From Bacteroidales bacterium (GTDB lineage Bacteria > Bacteroidota > Bacteroidia > Bacteroidales > UBA932), in the NCBI GenBank assembly GCA_015060205.1, contig SUYY01000027.1, positions 1-35,503 of the forward strand: a stretch of 35,503 nt of DNA, written 5' to 3'. Of the stretch, positions 24,025 to 32,585 are shown one piece after another. The translations under genes and the position numbers were made by a program. Below the pieces are notes generated by a model. The model worked only from the letters and a program-made list of their open reading frames with translations. It ran no database searches and was not told where the DNA came from. Every line of letters starts with the position of its first letter. The stretch's first letter is position 1.

Positions 24025-25422
24025 ATGAGACTAATCACAGCAATCAAATCATTTTACCGCATCTCCAAACCCTCTAAAGTGATGGTGGAAGAAGCGCAGC
24101 AGGAAAGGAAATTCCGTATCTTCGGTTTTCAGTCTTTTCTTGCGGGTACTATAGGCTACAGTCTTTATTATGTATGCCGTACGAGTCTTAATGTTGTCAA
24201 GAAGCCGATTATTGACAGCGGAATGATCGATGCAAGCCAACTCGGACTCATAGGCTCTGTACTTTTGTTTGCTTATGCCATAGGTAAGTTCGTGAACGGT
24301 TTCCTTGCGGACCACTGCAACATCAAGCGTTTCATGGCTACAGGACTTCTTGTGTCCGCTGTGGCAAACTTTATCCTCGGCATTCTTGGCTTTGCTAGCG
24401 GCTCGCTTCCTGCAGTTCTGATATTCACGTTGTTCGCTATTATGTGGGGTATCAACGGCTGGTCTCAGTCTATGGGTTCGCCACCTGCTATCATCGCTCT
24501 GTCGAGATGGCTTCCGCTCAGTAAGCGAGGTACATTCTACGGCTTCTTCAGCCTTAGCCACAATCTTGGAGAATGGCTTTCATTCCTCTTTGTGGGTATT
24601 CTCGTATCTGTCGCAGGATGGCAGTGGGGCTTCATCGGATCTTCTCTTGCAGGAGTCATCGGCGTGATTGTCATCATATTCTTTCTTCATGACAATCCTC
24701 AGAGCAAGGGGCTCCCAAGAGTTGAGGATATGTACGGAGAGGTAAAGGAAGAGAAGAAGCAGGAGTCAACAGGCGATCTGCAGAAGATGGTGCTTAAGAC
24801 CCCTGCAGTATGGATTCTTGCGGCTGCAAGTGCATTCATGTATGTCGCACGCTATGCAATCAACGGCTGGGGTGTGCTTTTCCTGCAGGAAGAGAAGGGC
24901 TTTTCTCTTACGCAGGCCACTACTATAATTTCAATCAATGCGCTTCTCGGTATTCTCGGCACTGTACTTTCAGGATGGGTGTCAGACAAGTTGTTCAAGT
25001 CTGACCGCTATCTGCCGGCGTTGATATTCGGTATCATGAACTCCCTCTCGCTTGTTCTTTTCCTGCTGGGAGGCGATTCGTTGGTAATCAATATTATAGC
25101 GATGGTCTTCTTCGGTATTTCCATTGGAGTACTCATCTGCTTCCTCGGAGGTCTCATGGCAGTCGATATTGTGCCGCGTAAGGCTACAGGTGCTGCTCTT
25201 GGGGTTGTTGGTATGGCGAGTTATGTTGCAGCCGGAATTCAGGATGTGGCAAGCGGCTGGCTCATCGATACCAACAAGGCAATGGTGGAGGTCATGGACC
25301 AGACGACAGGACAATTGATTCAGGTGACCCAGTATGACTTTACCCCTGTGGCAATCTTCTGGATTGTCGCTTCGGTCATATCTTTCATCCTGCCTATATT
25401 CAACTGGAAATATAGAAAATAA
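24025..25422 (+). CDS. OPA-family organophosphate:phosphate antiporter (GlpT/UhpT-like)
   Basis: A 465-residue inner-membrane protein with 12 predicted helices of the major facilitator fold. The ATG at 24025 is preferred over the TTG at 24016, which directly follows the preceding stop codon. OPA hallmarks are present: GYSLYYVCRTSLNVVKK, MGSPPAIIALSRWLPLSKRGTFYG, and YVARYAINGWGVLFLQE. R52 and R276 align with the two arginines that bind the substrate phosphate in E. coli GlpT (R45 and R269). It should import a small phosphate ester such as glycerol-3-phosphate or a hexose phosphate in exchange for phosphate. Its presence inside a SusC/D operon full of phosphoesterases suggests that one breakdown product enters the cell still phosphorylated. 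Confidence 0.9.
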   Translation: MRLITAIKSFYRISKPSKVMVEEAQQERKFRIFGFQSFLAGTIGYSLYYVCRTSLNVVKKPIIDSGMIDASQLGLIGSVLLFAYAIGKFVNGFLADHCNIKRFMATGLLVSAVANFILGILGFASGSLPAVLIFTLFAIMWGINGWSQSMGSPPAIIALSRWLPLSKRGTFYGFFSLSHNLGEWLSFLFVGILVSVAGWQWGFIGSSLAGVIGVIVIIFFLHDNPQSKGLPRVEDMYGEVKEEKKQESTGDLQKMVLKTPAVWILAAASAFMYVARYAINGWGVLFLQEEKGFSLTQATTIISINALLGILGTVLSGWVSDKLFKSDRYLPALIFGIMNSLSLVLFLLGGDSLVINIIAMVFFGISIGVLICFLGGLMAVDIVPRKATGAALGVVGMASYVAAGIQDVASGWLIDTNKAMVEVMDQTTGQLIQVTQYDFTPVAIFWIVASVISFILPIFNWKYRK

Positions 25423-25439
25423 TCAATTATGTTCCGATT

Positions 25440-27173
25440 ATGCAGAAGAGATTCAATATTGTCATTTTATGTATTTTGGCCGCAACCTCGATGTTTGCAC
25501 AAGACCGGAAATGGTATGATCCGGAGGAGGCCGGTTATCCCGCTGTTCATGGACAGGCATTTCAGGGCGAGCATAGAGAGGGATTCTACGACAGGCTACC
25601 CGACAGGGTCAAGGAAGGTCTGTCTCATGCAGTATGGAGGCTTAGCCGACAGACAGCAGGTGAGAGTATCAGTTTCACCACAGACTCGAAGGATATTACC
25701 GTAAGGTATAAGGTAAGGCTCAGGACTGCCATGCCGCACATGCCGGCAACAGGCGTCTCTGGTGTGGATCTATATACCAAGGATAAACATGGTAATGAGG
25801 TCTGGCTTGCACCGAAGTATTCTTTCAAGGATACTGTGACTTTTTCCTACTCTGCTATCGAACCTGTGAATATGCGTGGGAACACTCGCAGATATACTCT
25901 GTTTCTGCCGCTTTACAATGAGGTGGAGTGGTTGGAAATCGGTGTAGGTGAAGAGGACAAGTTCTGTTTTGAGCGTCCTTCTGCCGTCAAGCCGGTGGTT
26001 ACCTATGGTACGTCCATCTGTCAGGGAGCATGCGCTTCCCGTCCGGCAATGTCATGGACAAATATTCTTCAGCGCAGATTGGACCGTCCTTTTGTCAATC
26101 TGGGATTTTCTGGAAGCGCTTATTTCGAGTCTTCCATAATAGATGTCCTGTCAGAGGTGGATGCTGCAGTATATGTCATCGATGGAATGCCTAATGCATA
26201 TGCGATTCCGGCGCCTGCTCTTCGCGACACTGTCGTAAAGGCGGTGCGTAGGTTGAGGGCTGCAAGACCTGACACGCCTGTCGTTCTGACAGATCACTGC
26301 GGCTATCCTCATGGTCCTGTCTATAAGTATTACAGAGATGCTCAGGAACATGCCTTGAAGTCATTGGAGGAAGCATATCAGCAGTTGATTGCTGAGGGAG
26401 TGACGGGACTGCACCGTCTGAGATATGAGGATATAGGCATGAGCGGAGAAATGACAGTGGAGGCAATCCATATGTCTGACTATGGCATGACGACATATGC
26501 TGATGCATATGAGCCGTTGTTGAGGGACATTCTATGTGAGCCGTCAGGCGATGTTTCGGCCACCAGACGGGTCACTCAGCAGAGAGATAGTTACAACTGG
26601 TTGGAGAGACATGATGAAATATTGTCCAAGGGCAACGGAAAGCATTTCAGGAGGATTGTGATCGGAGATTCGATCATGCACTTCTGGGGTGGCTCAGATG
26701 TGGCTCCTGCTCAGAATGGGACAGACTCGTGGGCGGAACTCGGAGGTGAATCCCTCAATCTGGGCTGCGGTTACGACAGGACTGAGAATGTTCTGTGGCG
26801 TATTTATCACGGAGAACTCGATAATCTGACAGCAGACAAGGTCTTCATTAAGATTGGAACAAACAACATCTCCTGGGGAGATCCGGATGAGGAAATTGTT
26901 GCAGGAATAAAGGCTGTCATCAATGCCGTGAGGACTCGTCTGCCCCAATCGGAGATTACAGTCATGGGTATCCTTCCGAGAAGGAACAGAGAGGCTCGTG
27001 TCAAGACTCTGAACAAGGCGGTCAAGGCTATGGCCAGAGAAGAGAATGTTAATTTTGCCGATCCGGGAAAAACTCTTCTAGGCAAGGGTGGCAAGATTGA
27101 TGAGTCGCTGTTTACAGACGGTCTTCATCCAGATGCGGATGGATATCGCAGGATTGCAGACTACTTCATGTAG
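25440..27173 (+). CDS. Secreted protein with two SGNH hydrolase domains
   Basis: A 577-residue secreted protein (signal peptide about 1-20, ending SMFAQ). A beta-sandwich N-terminal part (about 25-180) leads into a first SGNH domain (about 185-365: TYGTSICQGACASRPAMSW with S192, then NLGFSGSAYFE and H344 in EAIHMSDYGM, where the usual D of the DGxH motif is E341). A second SGNH domain follows (about 400-577: VIGDSIMHFWGG with S411, NLGCGYDRTENVLWRI, IGTNN at 472-476, and TDGLHPDADGY with D560/H563). The second domain looks fully active; the first has the D-to-E change. The pair probably removes two ester groups from the glycan, or one domain binds and the other cuts. It is the last gene before the intracellular metabolism set. 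Confidence 0.85.
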   Translation: MQKRFNIVILCILAATSMFAQDRKWYDPEEAGYPAVHGQAFQGEHREGFYDRLPDRVKEGLSHAVWRLSRQTAGESISFTTDSKDITVRYKVRLRTAMPHMPATGVSGVDLYTKDKHGNEVWLAPKYSFKDTVTFSYSAIEPVNMRGNTRRYTLFLPLYNEVEWLEIGVGEEDKFCFERPSAVKPVVTYGTSICQGACASRPAMSWTNILQRRLDRPFVNLGFSGSAYFESSIIDVLSEVDAAVYVIDGMPNAYAIPAPALRDTVVKAVRRLRAARPDTPVVLTDHCGYPHGPVYKYYRDAQEHALKSLEEAYQQLIAEGVTGLHRLRYEDIGMSGEMTVEAIHMSDYGMTTYADAYEPLLRDILCEPSGDVSATRRVTQQRDSYNWLERHDEILSKGNGKHFRRIVIGDSIMHFWGGSDVAPAQNGTDSWAELGGESLNLGCGYDRTENVLWRIYHGELDNLTADKVFIKIGTNNISWGDPDEEIVAGIKAVINAVRTRLPQSEITVMGILPRRNREARVKTLNKAVKAMAREENVNFADPGKTLLGKGGKIDESLFTDGLHPDADGYRRIADYFM

Positions 27174-27220
27174 TCGGATATTAAATTTATTTAGGTATAA
27201 TTTCATAATTTTATAAATAT

Positions 27221-28639
27221 ATGACACTGATAAAATCAATTTCAGGAATTCGTGGAACAATCGGTGGTGCTCCGGGAGAGGGGCTTTCTCCGCTCGATGT
27301 AGTCAAGTTTACATACGCTTATTGCGAGAAGATGCGTGAACGTCTTCCAAAGGAGGACGGGGCAAGATATAAGGTTGTTGTCGGTAAGGATGCACGTCTT
27401 TCAGGTGACATGGTTGAGCAACTTGTCTGCGGTACCTTAATCGCTTGCGGTGTGGATGTGGTAAAGGCAGGTCTGGCTTCGACTCCTACAACGGAAATGG
27501 CAGTAGTTTTTGAGAAGGCTGACGGTGGTATCATTCTTACGGCTTCTCATAATCCGAAACAATGGAATGCGCTTAAACTTCTGAACGAGAAGGGTGAGTT
27601 CCTGAATGCTGATGAAGGTGCGGCGATTCTTGAGTGTGCAGAAGCGGAGAACTTCAACTTCGCAGATGTGGATTCTCTTGGAACGGTGGAGGAAAAGGAT
27701 TTCACCGATGCACATATCGATGCTGTACTCGCTCTTCCTGAAGTGGATGTGGAGGCTGTGCGTGCAGCCGGCTTCAAGGTGACACTTGATGCCGTAAATT
27801 CTGTCGGCGGCATCATCATGCCACGTCTGCTTGAACGTATGGGTGTTGAATGTGTCTGCGTGAACTGTGATCCTACAGGACAGTTTGCACACAATCCAGA
27901 ACCACTCCCTTCAAATCTTGTAGAACTTTGCGAGGCAGTTGTGGCTACCAGTTCAGACTTCGGTGTTTCTGTCGATCCTGATGTCGATCGTCTTGCGCTT
28001 ATCTGTGAGGACGGAAAGCCATTCGGCGAGGAATACACTCTCGTGAGTGTCGCTGATTATCTTCTTTCACGTGCAGCACAGGCAGGCGGTGATGTGAAAC
28101 TTGCCACTTCATCGAATCTTTCGTCTTCAAGGGCACTTCGTGATGTTACCGAGCAGTATGGAGGAGAGTATTTCGCTGCTGCTGTGGGTGAGGTTAACGT
28201 CACTACGAAGATGAAAGAATGCGGCGCTCTCATCGGCGGTGAAGGAAACGGTGGTGTCATATTCCCTGCACTTCACTACGGACGTGACGCCATGGTTGGA
28301 GTAGCACTTTTCCTCACCAACCTTGCAGACAAGAAGATGAAGGTTTCAGAACTTCGCGCGACATATCCGGAATATGTTATTGCAAAGAATAAGATCGAAC
28401 TCTCAGATCCGGCTCTTATCGACAAGATTCTTAATGAGATAAAGGAGGTTTATGCTTCTGAGGATATCAATACCATAGACGGTGTGAAGATCTCCTTTGA
28501 AGAACGTAAGGAGTGGGTACATCTGCGCCGTTCAAATACTGAACCTATTATTCGAATTTATGCTGAGGCTGCGACTCAAGATGCTGCAGATGCCCTTGCA
28601 GAGCAGATCATAAGCATTGCAAACAGGATGATCAAATAA
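27221..28639 (+). CDS. glmM: Phosphoglucosamine mutase
   Basis: A 472-residue cytoplasmic enzyme of the alpha-phosphohexomutase family. MTLIKSISGIRGTIGG is the usual start of Bacteroidetes GlmM. The phospho-serine loop is ILTASHNPKQWNALK (S109), the metal loop is VDPDVDRLALIC, and the phosphate-binding loop near the end is RRSNTEPIIRIYAE. It interconverts glucosamine-6-phosphate and glucosamine-1-phosphate, the entry to UDP-GlcNAc. It is 47 bases after the SGNH gene on the same strand and 11 bases before the nucleotidyltransferase gene. Whether it is the essential housekeeping copy or a locus-specific one cannot be decided here. Confidence 0.88.
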   Translation: MTLIKSISGIRGTIGGAPGEGLSPLDVVKFTYAYCEKMRERLPKEDGARYKVVVGKDARLSGDMVEQLVCGTLIACGVDVVKAGLASTPTTEMAVVFEKADGGIILTASHNPKQWNALKLLNEKGEFLNADEGAAILECAEAENFNFADVDSLGTVEEKDFTDAHIDAVLALPEVDVEAVRAAGFKVTLDAVNSVGGIIMPRLLERMGVECVCVNCDPTGQFAHNPEPLPSNLVELCEAVVATSSDFGVSVDPDVDRLALICEDGKPFGEEYTLVSVADYLLSRAAQAGGDVKLATSSNLSSSRALRDVTEQYGGEYFAAAVGEVNVTTKMKECGALIGGEGNGGVIFPALHYGRDAMVGVALFLTNLADKKMKVSELRATYPEYVIAKNKIELSDPALIDKILNEIKEVYASEDINTIDGVKISFEERKEWVHLRRSNTEPIIRIYAEAATQDAADALAEQIISIANRMIK

Positions 28640-28650
28640 AGATATATAAG

Positions 28651-29580
28651 ATGAAACCGACATTATTAGTTCTTGCTGCCGGCATGGGCAGCCGTTATGG
28701 AGGACTTAAGCAACTTGATACACTCGGTCCTTCAGGAGAGACCATCATTGACTATTCGATTTATGATGCAGTTCAGGCTGGTTTCGGAAAAGTAGTATAT
28801 ATCGTCAGAGAGTACTTCAAGGAAGATATGATCAAGGCGGTACACGAGAAATACGGTAATGTGAAGTGTCTTGACGGCACACCGCTTCAACTGGATTTCG
28901 TCACTCAGGAACTTTACAAGATTCCTGCAGGCTTCACTTTGAATCCTGAGAGGGAGAAACCTTGGGGAACTGCACATGCTCTCCTTATGGCAAAAGATGT
29001 CATCAAGGAACCGTTTGCGGTCATCAACGGTGATGATTATTATGGAAAGGAATCATTCAGGATTCTTGCAGACTGGCTCAGGAACCACGAAGGTACTGAA
29101 GGACATTATTCGCTTGTGGGATTTGAACTTGACAACACTCTTTCCGAGTCAGGTCAGGTGTCCCGCGGTGTAGGATCTGCGGATGACTCCGGATATCTTG
29201 CCGATGTGGTTGAGCACCACAAGATTGCAAGAGCAGAAGACGGAGTCATCTATGGCCAGAACAGCGTCACAGGTGAGACTGTAGCCCTTGCTCCGAAGGC
29301 TCTATGTTCAATGAACATGTGGGGTTTCACACCGGATTATTTCCAGAAGAGCGAAGAAATATTCAAGTCGTTCCTTGAGAAGAATGTCGGAGAACTTAAG
29401 TCGGAGTTTTATATCCCGTTTGTGATTGACAGCATAATCAAGAGCGGTGAAGGCAAGTGCGAACTGCTGAAGACTTCATCACGTTGGTTCGGCGTCACTT
29501 TCCAGGAGGACCGTCCGGGAGTAGTTGCCAAGTTCCAGGAGTTTGTAGATAACGGTGAATATCCGACACCACTTTATTGA
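28651..29580 (+). CDS. Sugar-phosphate nucleotidyltransferase
   Basis: A 309-residue enzyme with the Rossmann-like nucleotidyltransferase fold. The nucleotide-binding loop is LVLAAGMGSRYGGLKQLDTL (7-26), and the metal-binding segment is AVINGDDYYG. NPEREKPWGTAHALLMAKD resembles the uracil-base/sugar-contact region of UTP-dependent members. It should join a nucleoside triphosphate to a sugar-1-phosphate to make a nucleotide sugar. Between glmM and galE, the natural substrate would be a hexosamine- or hexose-1-phosphate, with the product passing to the epimerase. The exact sugar is not readable from the sequence. Very close homologues are common in Bacteroidetes with the same label. Confidence 0.78.
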   Translation: MKPTLLVLAAGMGSRYGGLKQLDTLGPSGETIIDYSIYDAVQAGFGKVVYIVREYFKEDMIKAVHEKYGNVKCLDGTPLQLDFVTQELYKIPAGFTLNPEREKPWGTAHALLMAKDVIKEPFAVINGDDYYGKESFRILADWLRNHEGTEGHYSLVGFELDNTLSESGQVSRGVGSADDSGYLADVVEHHKIARAEDGVIYGQNSVTGETVALAPKALCSMNMWGFTPDYFQKSEEIFKSFLEKNVGELKSEFYIPFVIDSIIKSGEGKCELLKTSSRWFGVTFQEDRPGVVAKFQEFVDNGEYPTPLY

Positions 29581-29590
29581 GATTGAAGTT

Positions 29591-30637
29591 ATGGCAAAGA
29601 AAGTATTGGTTTCTGGTGGTGCCGGTTATATAGGCAGCCATGTGACAGTTGAACTCATTGAGGCAGGGTATGACGTCGTTGTGGCAGACAACCTGTCTAA
29701 CTGCGATATGACCGGTTTTGAAGGAGTAAAGAAGATCACCGGAAGAGAGGAAATCCCTTTTTATCAGATTGACTGCTGTGATTATGCTTCGGTCGATATG
29801 CTTTTTACTGAACATAAGATCGATGCTGTCATCCATTTCGCTGCGTTCAAGGCAGTAGGAGAGTCTGTTGCAGAACCGTTGATGTACTATCGTAATAATC
29901 TCGTGTCATTCCTCAACATACTCGAGGTTGCGAAGAATCATGGCGGCTGTAATGTATTGTTCTCTTCTTCTGCAACCGTATATGGCGAGGCGGAGGTGCT
30001 TCCTGTGACGGAGCAGACTCCTCGACTGCCATCCACTTCTCCATACGGAAACACCAAGCAGATGTGCGAGGATATACTCAGGGATGTGGTGTTCGCGACA
30101 TCTTCTTCAGATGCTGTGATCAATGGTATCGCTCTCCGTTATTTCAACCCTATAGGAGCGCATCCGTCGGCACTTATCGGAGAACTTCCTCGCGGTGTGC
30201 CTAATAATCTGGTTCCTTTCATCACTCAGACCGCTATCGGCAAGCGTGAGTGCCTGAGCATCTTCGGAAATGATTATCCTACAGAGGACGGAACATGTCT
30301 TCGAGACTATATCGATGTGGTAGATCTTGCGAAGGCTCATGTCGCTGCGGTATCGAGGATGGTTGAAGGCAGAATGAAGAAAGGATATGAAATATTCAAT
30401 GTAGGAACAGGCCGACCTGTTTCCGTATATGAACTCGTATCAGCATTCGAGAAGGTAAACAACCTCAGACTCAATTACCGATTTGTGGATCGCAGGCCCG
30501 GTGATGTCATGGCAATCTGGGCCGATACTAAACTTGCAAATGAAGAACTCGGCTGGAAGGCGGAGCGGACAGTGGAGGAAACACTCGCATCTGCGTGGGC
30601 ATGGGAAAAGTACCTTGCTGGTTCGGGCAATAATTGA
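29591..30637 (+). CDS. galE: UDP-glucose 4-epimerase
   Basis: A 348-residue short-chain dehydrogenase/reductase-fold epimerase. The start at 29591 (MAKKVLVSGGAGYIGSH) is chosen over 29555, which overlaps the preceding gene. The NAD-binding GGAGYIGS loop is at residues 9-16; the catalytic S and Y-x3-K are in SSSATVYG and YGNTKQ; ALRYFNPIGAHPSALIGE is diagnostic of GalE. It interconverts UDP-glucose and UDP-galactose, and often UDP-GlcNAc and UDP-GalNAc. It starts 10 bases after the nucleotidyltransferase gene, so the product of that enzyme is a plausible substrate. Confidence 0.92.
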   Translation: MAKKVLVSGGAGYIGSHVTVELIEAGYDVVVADNLSNCDMTGFEGVKKITGREEIPFYQIDCCDYASVDMLFTEHKIDAVIHFAAFKAVGESVAEPLMYYRNNLVSFLNILEVAKNHGGCNVLFSSSATVYGEAEVLPVTEQTPRLPSTSPYGNTKQMCEDILRDVVFATSSSDAVINGIALRYFNPIGAHPSALIGELPRGVPNNLVPFITQTAIGKRECLSIFGNDYPTEDGTCLRDYIDVVDLAKAHVAAVSRMVEGRMKKGYEIFNVGTGRPVSVYELVSAFEKVNNLRLNYRFVDRRPGDVMAIWADTKLANEELGWKAERTVEETLASAWAWEKYLAGSGNN

Positions 30638-30657
30638 TTGAAATACATGGAATTGTT

Positions 30658-32574
30658 ATGAAGAAGTTTTCTCTACCTAAAGACGGTGGCCTTATAGAGG
30701 CCGGTCTTCCATACGGTATCATGCACACTTACGAAAATATTCCGGTCCATATATTTGAGGATGAGGAAGTTGCGAGTGAGCGTCTGGCCGAAGAGATTGT
30801 CAGTGCCATCAACGCAAACAACGGTGTATACAGACTCGGTCTGACCACAGGTTCTTCACCTGTGGCTCTTTACAGGGCTCTCGTGCGTCGTCATGAAGTT
30901 GGCGAGGTGTCCTTCAAGGATGTCGAGATCTACAGCATCGACGAGTATTATCCGGCTCTTCCGGACAATTACAGCCGTAACCGCAGACTAGATTCTGAAC
31001 TGATCGCTCACATCGACGTGAAGCCGGAGAATGTTTTCATTCCGAAACTTTCAGAGGCCAAGGACAGTGCTGAAGTGTCAGCATTCTGTGCAGAGTTTGA
31101 TGCCAAGGCAAGAGGACTTGACCTTCTTGTTATGGGCATGGGTGAAAAGGGCCAGATCGGCTTCAATGAGTCAGGCGCTTCCGAACTCAGCCGCACAAGG
31201 ACAGTCCTCCTTACCTATGCTTCAAGAAAGAGGGAGTCGAAGAATTTCTCGGGCAAAATCGACGCTACTCCTGACAAGGCAATCGCGATGGGTATCTCGA
31301 CAATGCTTTCTGCAAAGAAGATCCATCTTATCGCATGGGGTGAGGACAAGGCAGACGTAGTTAAGAGAGTAGCAGAAGGCAAGGCAGACCATTCATGTCC
31401 TGCATCATTCCTCCAGAAGCACGAAAACATCTCTTTCTATGTGGATGAGAACTCTGCTTCCCTTATCACAAGAAATGTGGCTCCATGGCTCGTAGGTCCA
31501 TGCGAATGGACACCTAAGTTCATCAGAAAGGCAGTGGTATGGCTCTGCGAGCAGGTACACAAGCCTATCCTCAAACTCACTCAGGGCGATTATCTCGCAA
31601 ACGGCCTCGGCGAACTTCTCGAGCAGCACGGCCCTTACGACCAGATCAACATCAAGGTATTCAACGACCTTCAGCATACCATTTCCGGATGGCCGGGCGG
31701 AAAGCCTGATGCAGACGACAGCACACGACCTGTACCGTCTTCACCGTTCCCTAAGAGAGTGGTCATCTTCTCACCTCATCCGGATGATGACGTGATTTCA
31801 ATGGGCGGTACATTCATCCGTCTCGCAGAGCAGGGACATGACGTACATGTGGCTTATGAGACTTCCGGTAACGTTGCTGTTCATGATGACGTTGTTCTTC
31901 AGCATATGGATGCAGCCCGCGAACTCGGTTTCGGCGACCGTTTCGACGAAGTGAAGGAAATCATCGCATCAAAGAAGCCAGGACAGCCAGAGCCGCGAGC
32001 GCTTCTGAACCTCAAGGGTGCCATCCGCCGCAGCGAGGCAAAGAGTGCAGTCCGCTCGTTCGGTCTTAACGATGAGACCAACTGCCACTTCCTCAACCTT
32101 CCGTTCTATGAGACTGGAGGTATCAAGAAGGGACAGCGTACCCAGGCCGACATCGACATCATCATCGACCTTCTCCAGCAGGTTAAGCCTCACCAGATCT
32201 ATCTCGCCGGTGACCTTGCAGACCCTCACGGCACACACCGCGTATGTACTGAGGCTGTTCTTGAGGCTCTCAATCAACTCAAGGATGAGGATTGGCTCAG
32301 GGATTGCCATGTATGGCTCTACAGAGGCGCATGGATGGAGTGGGATCTCGGAAAGGTCGACATGGCCGTTCCGCTCAGCCCGGATGAAGTGATCAAGAAG
32401 CGTCACGCCATCTACCGTCACCTCTCGCAGAAGGACATCGTGCCGTTCCCGGGTGAGGATCCACGTGAATTCTGGCAGAGGGCCGAAGAGAGGACTCAAA
32501 ACACCGCACGTCTTTATGATGAATTGGGAATGGCTGAGTACCAGGCAATTGAAGTTTTTGTAAAACTTTTTTAA
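30658..32574 (+). CDS. NagB-like / PIG-L-type deacetylase fusion protein
   Basis: A 638-residue cytoplasmic fusion (start at ATG 30658; the upstream TTG is less likely). Residues about 30-290 form a glucosamine-6-phosphate isomerase-like domain: GLTTGSSPVALYRAL, and YSIDEYYP with D95 matching D72 of E. coli NagB. The catalytic loop is changed: MGEKGQIGFNES has K164 and Q166 in place of D141 and H143, while E171 (E148) stays. Residues about 365-600 form a PIG-L/LmbE N-deacetylase domain with SPHPDDDVISMGG (373-378) and DPHGTH (522-527), the zinc site. Proteins of this build are known in Bacteroidetes and are often just labelled NagB. The deacetylase half may supply GlcN-6-phosphate to the canonical NagB made from the next gene, 11 bases on. 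Confidence 0.88.
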   Translation: MKKFSLPKDGGLIEAGLPYGIMHTYENIPVHIFEDEEVASERLAEEIVSAINANNGVYRLGLTTGSSPVALYRALVRRHEVGEVSFKDVEIYSIDEYYPALPDNYSRNRRLDSELIAHIDVKPENVFIPKLSEAKDSAEVSAFCAEFDAKARGLDLLVMGMGEKGQIGFNESGASELSRTRTVLLTYASRKRESKNFSGKIDATPDKAIAMGISTMLSAKKIHLIAWGEDKADVVKRVAEGKADHSCPASFLQKHENISFYVDENSASLITRNVAPWLVGPCEWTPKFIRKAVVWLCEQVHKPILKLTQGDYLANGLGELLEQHGPYDQINIKVFNDLQHTISGWPGGKPDADDSTRPVPSSPFPKRVVIFSPHPDDDVISMGGTFIRLAEQGHDVHVAYETSGNVAVHDDVVLQHMDAARELGFGDRFDEVKEIIASKKPGQPEPRALLNLKGAIRRSEAKSAVRSFGLNDETNCHFLNLPFYETGGIKKGQRTQADIDIIIDLLQQVKPHQIYLAGDLADPHGTHRVCTEAVLEALNQLKDEDWLRDCHVWLYRGAWMEWDLGKVDMAVPLSPDEVIKKRHAIYRHLSQKDIVPFPGEDPREFWQRAEERTQNTARLYDELGMAEYQAIEVFVKLF

Positions 32575-32585
32575 CATAGATAAAG

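Noticed and set aside
31969..32577. Long minus-strand open frame (about 200 codons) under the NagB-like/PIG-L fusion
   Set aside because: It lies wholly opposite a gene with clear motifs, and its translation has no recognisable domain; it is a by-product of GC-rich third positions.
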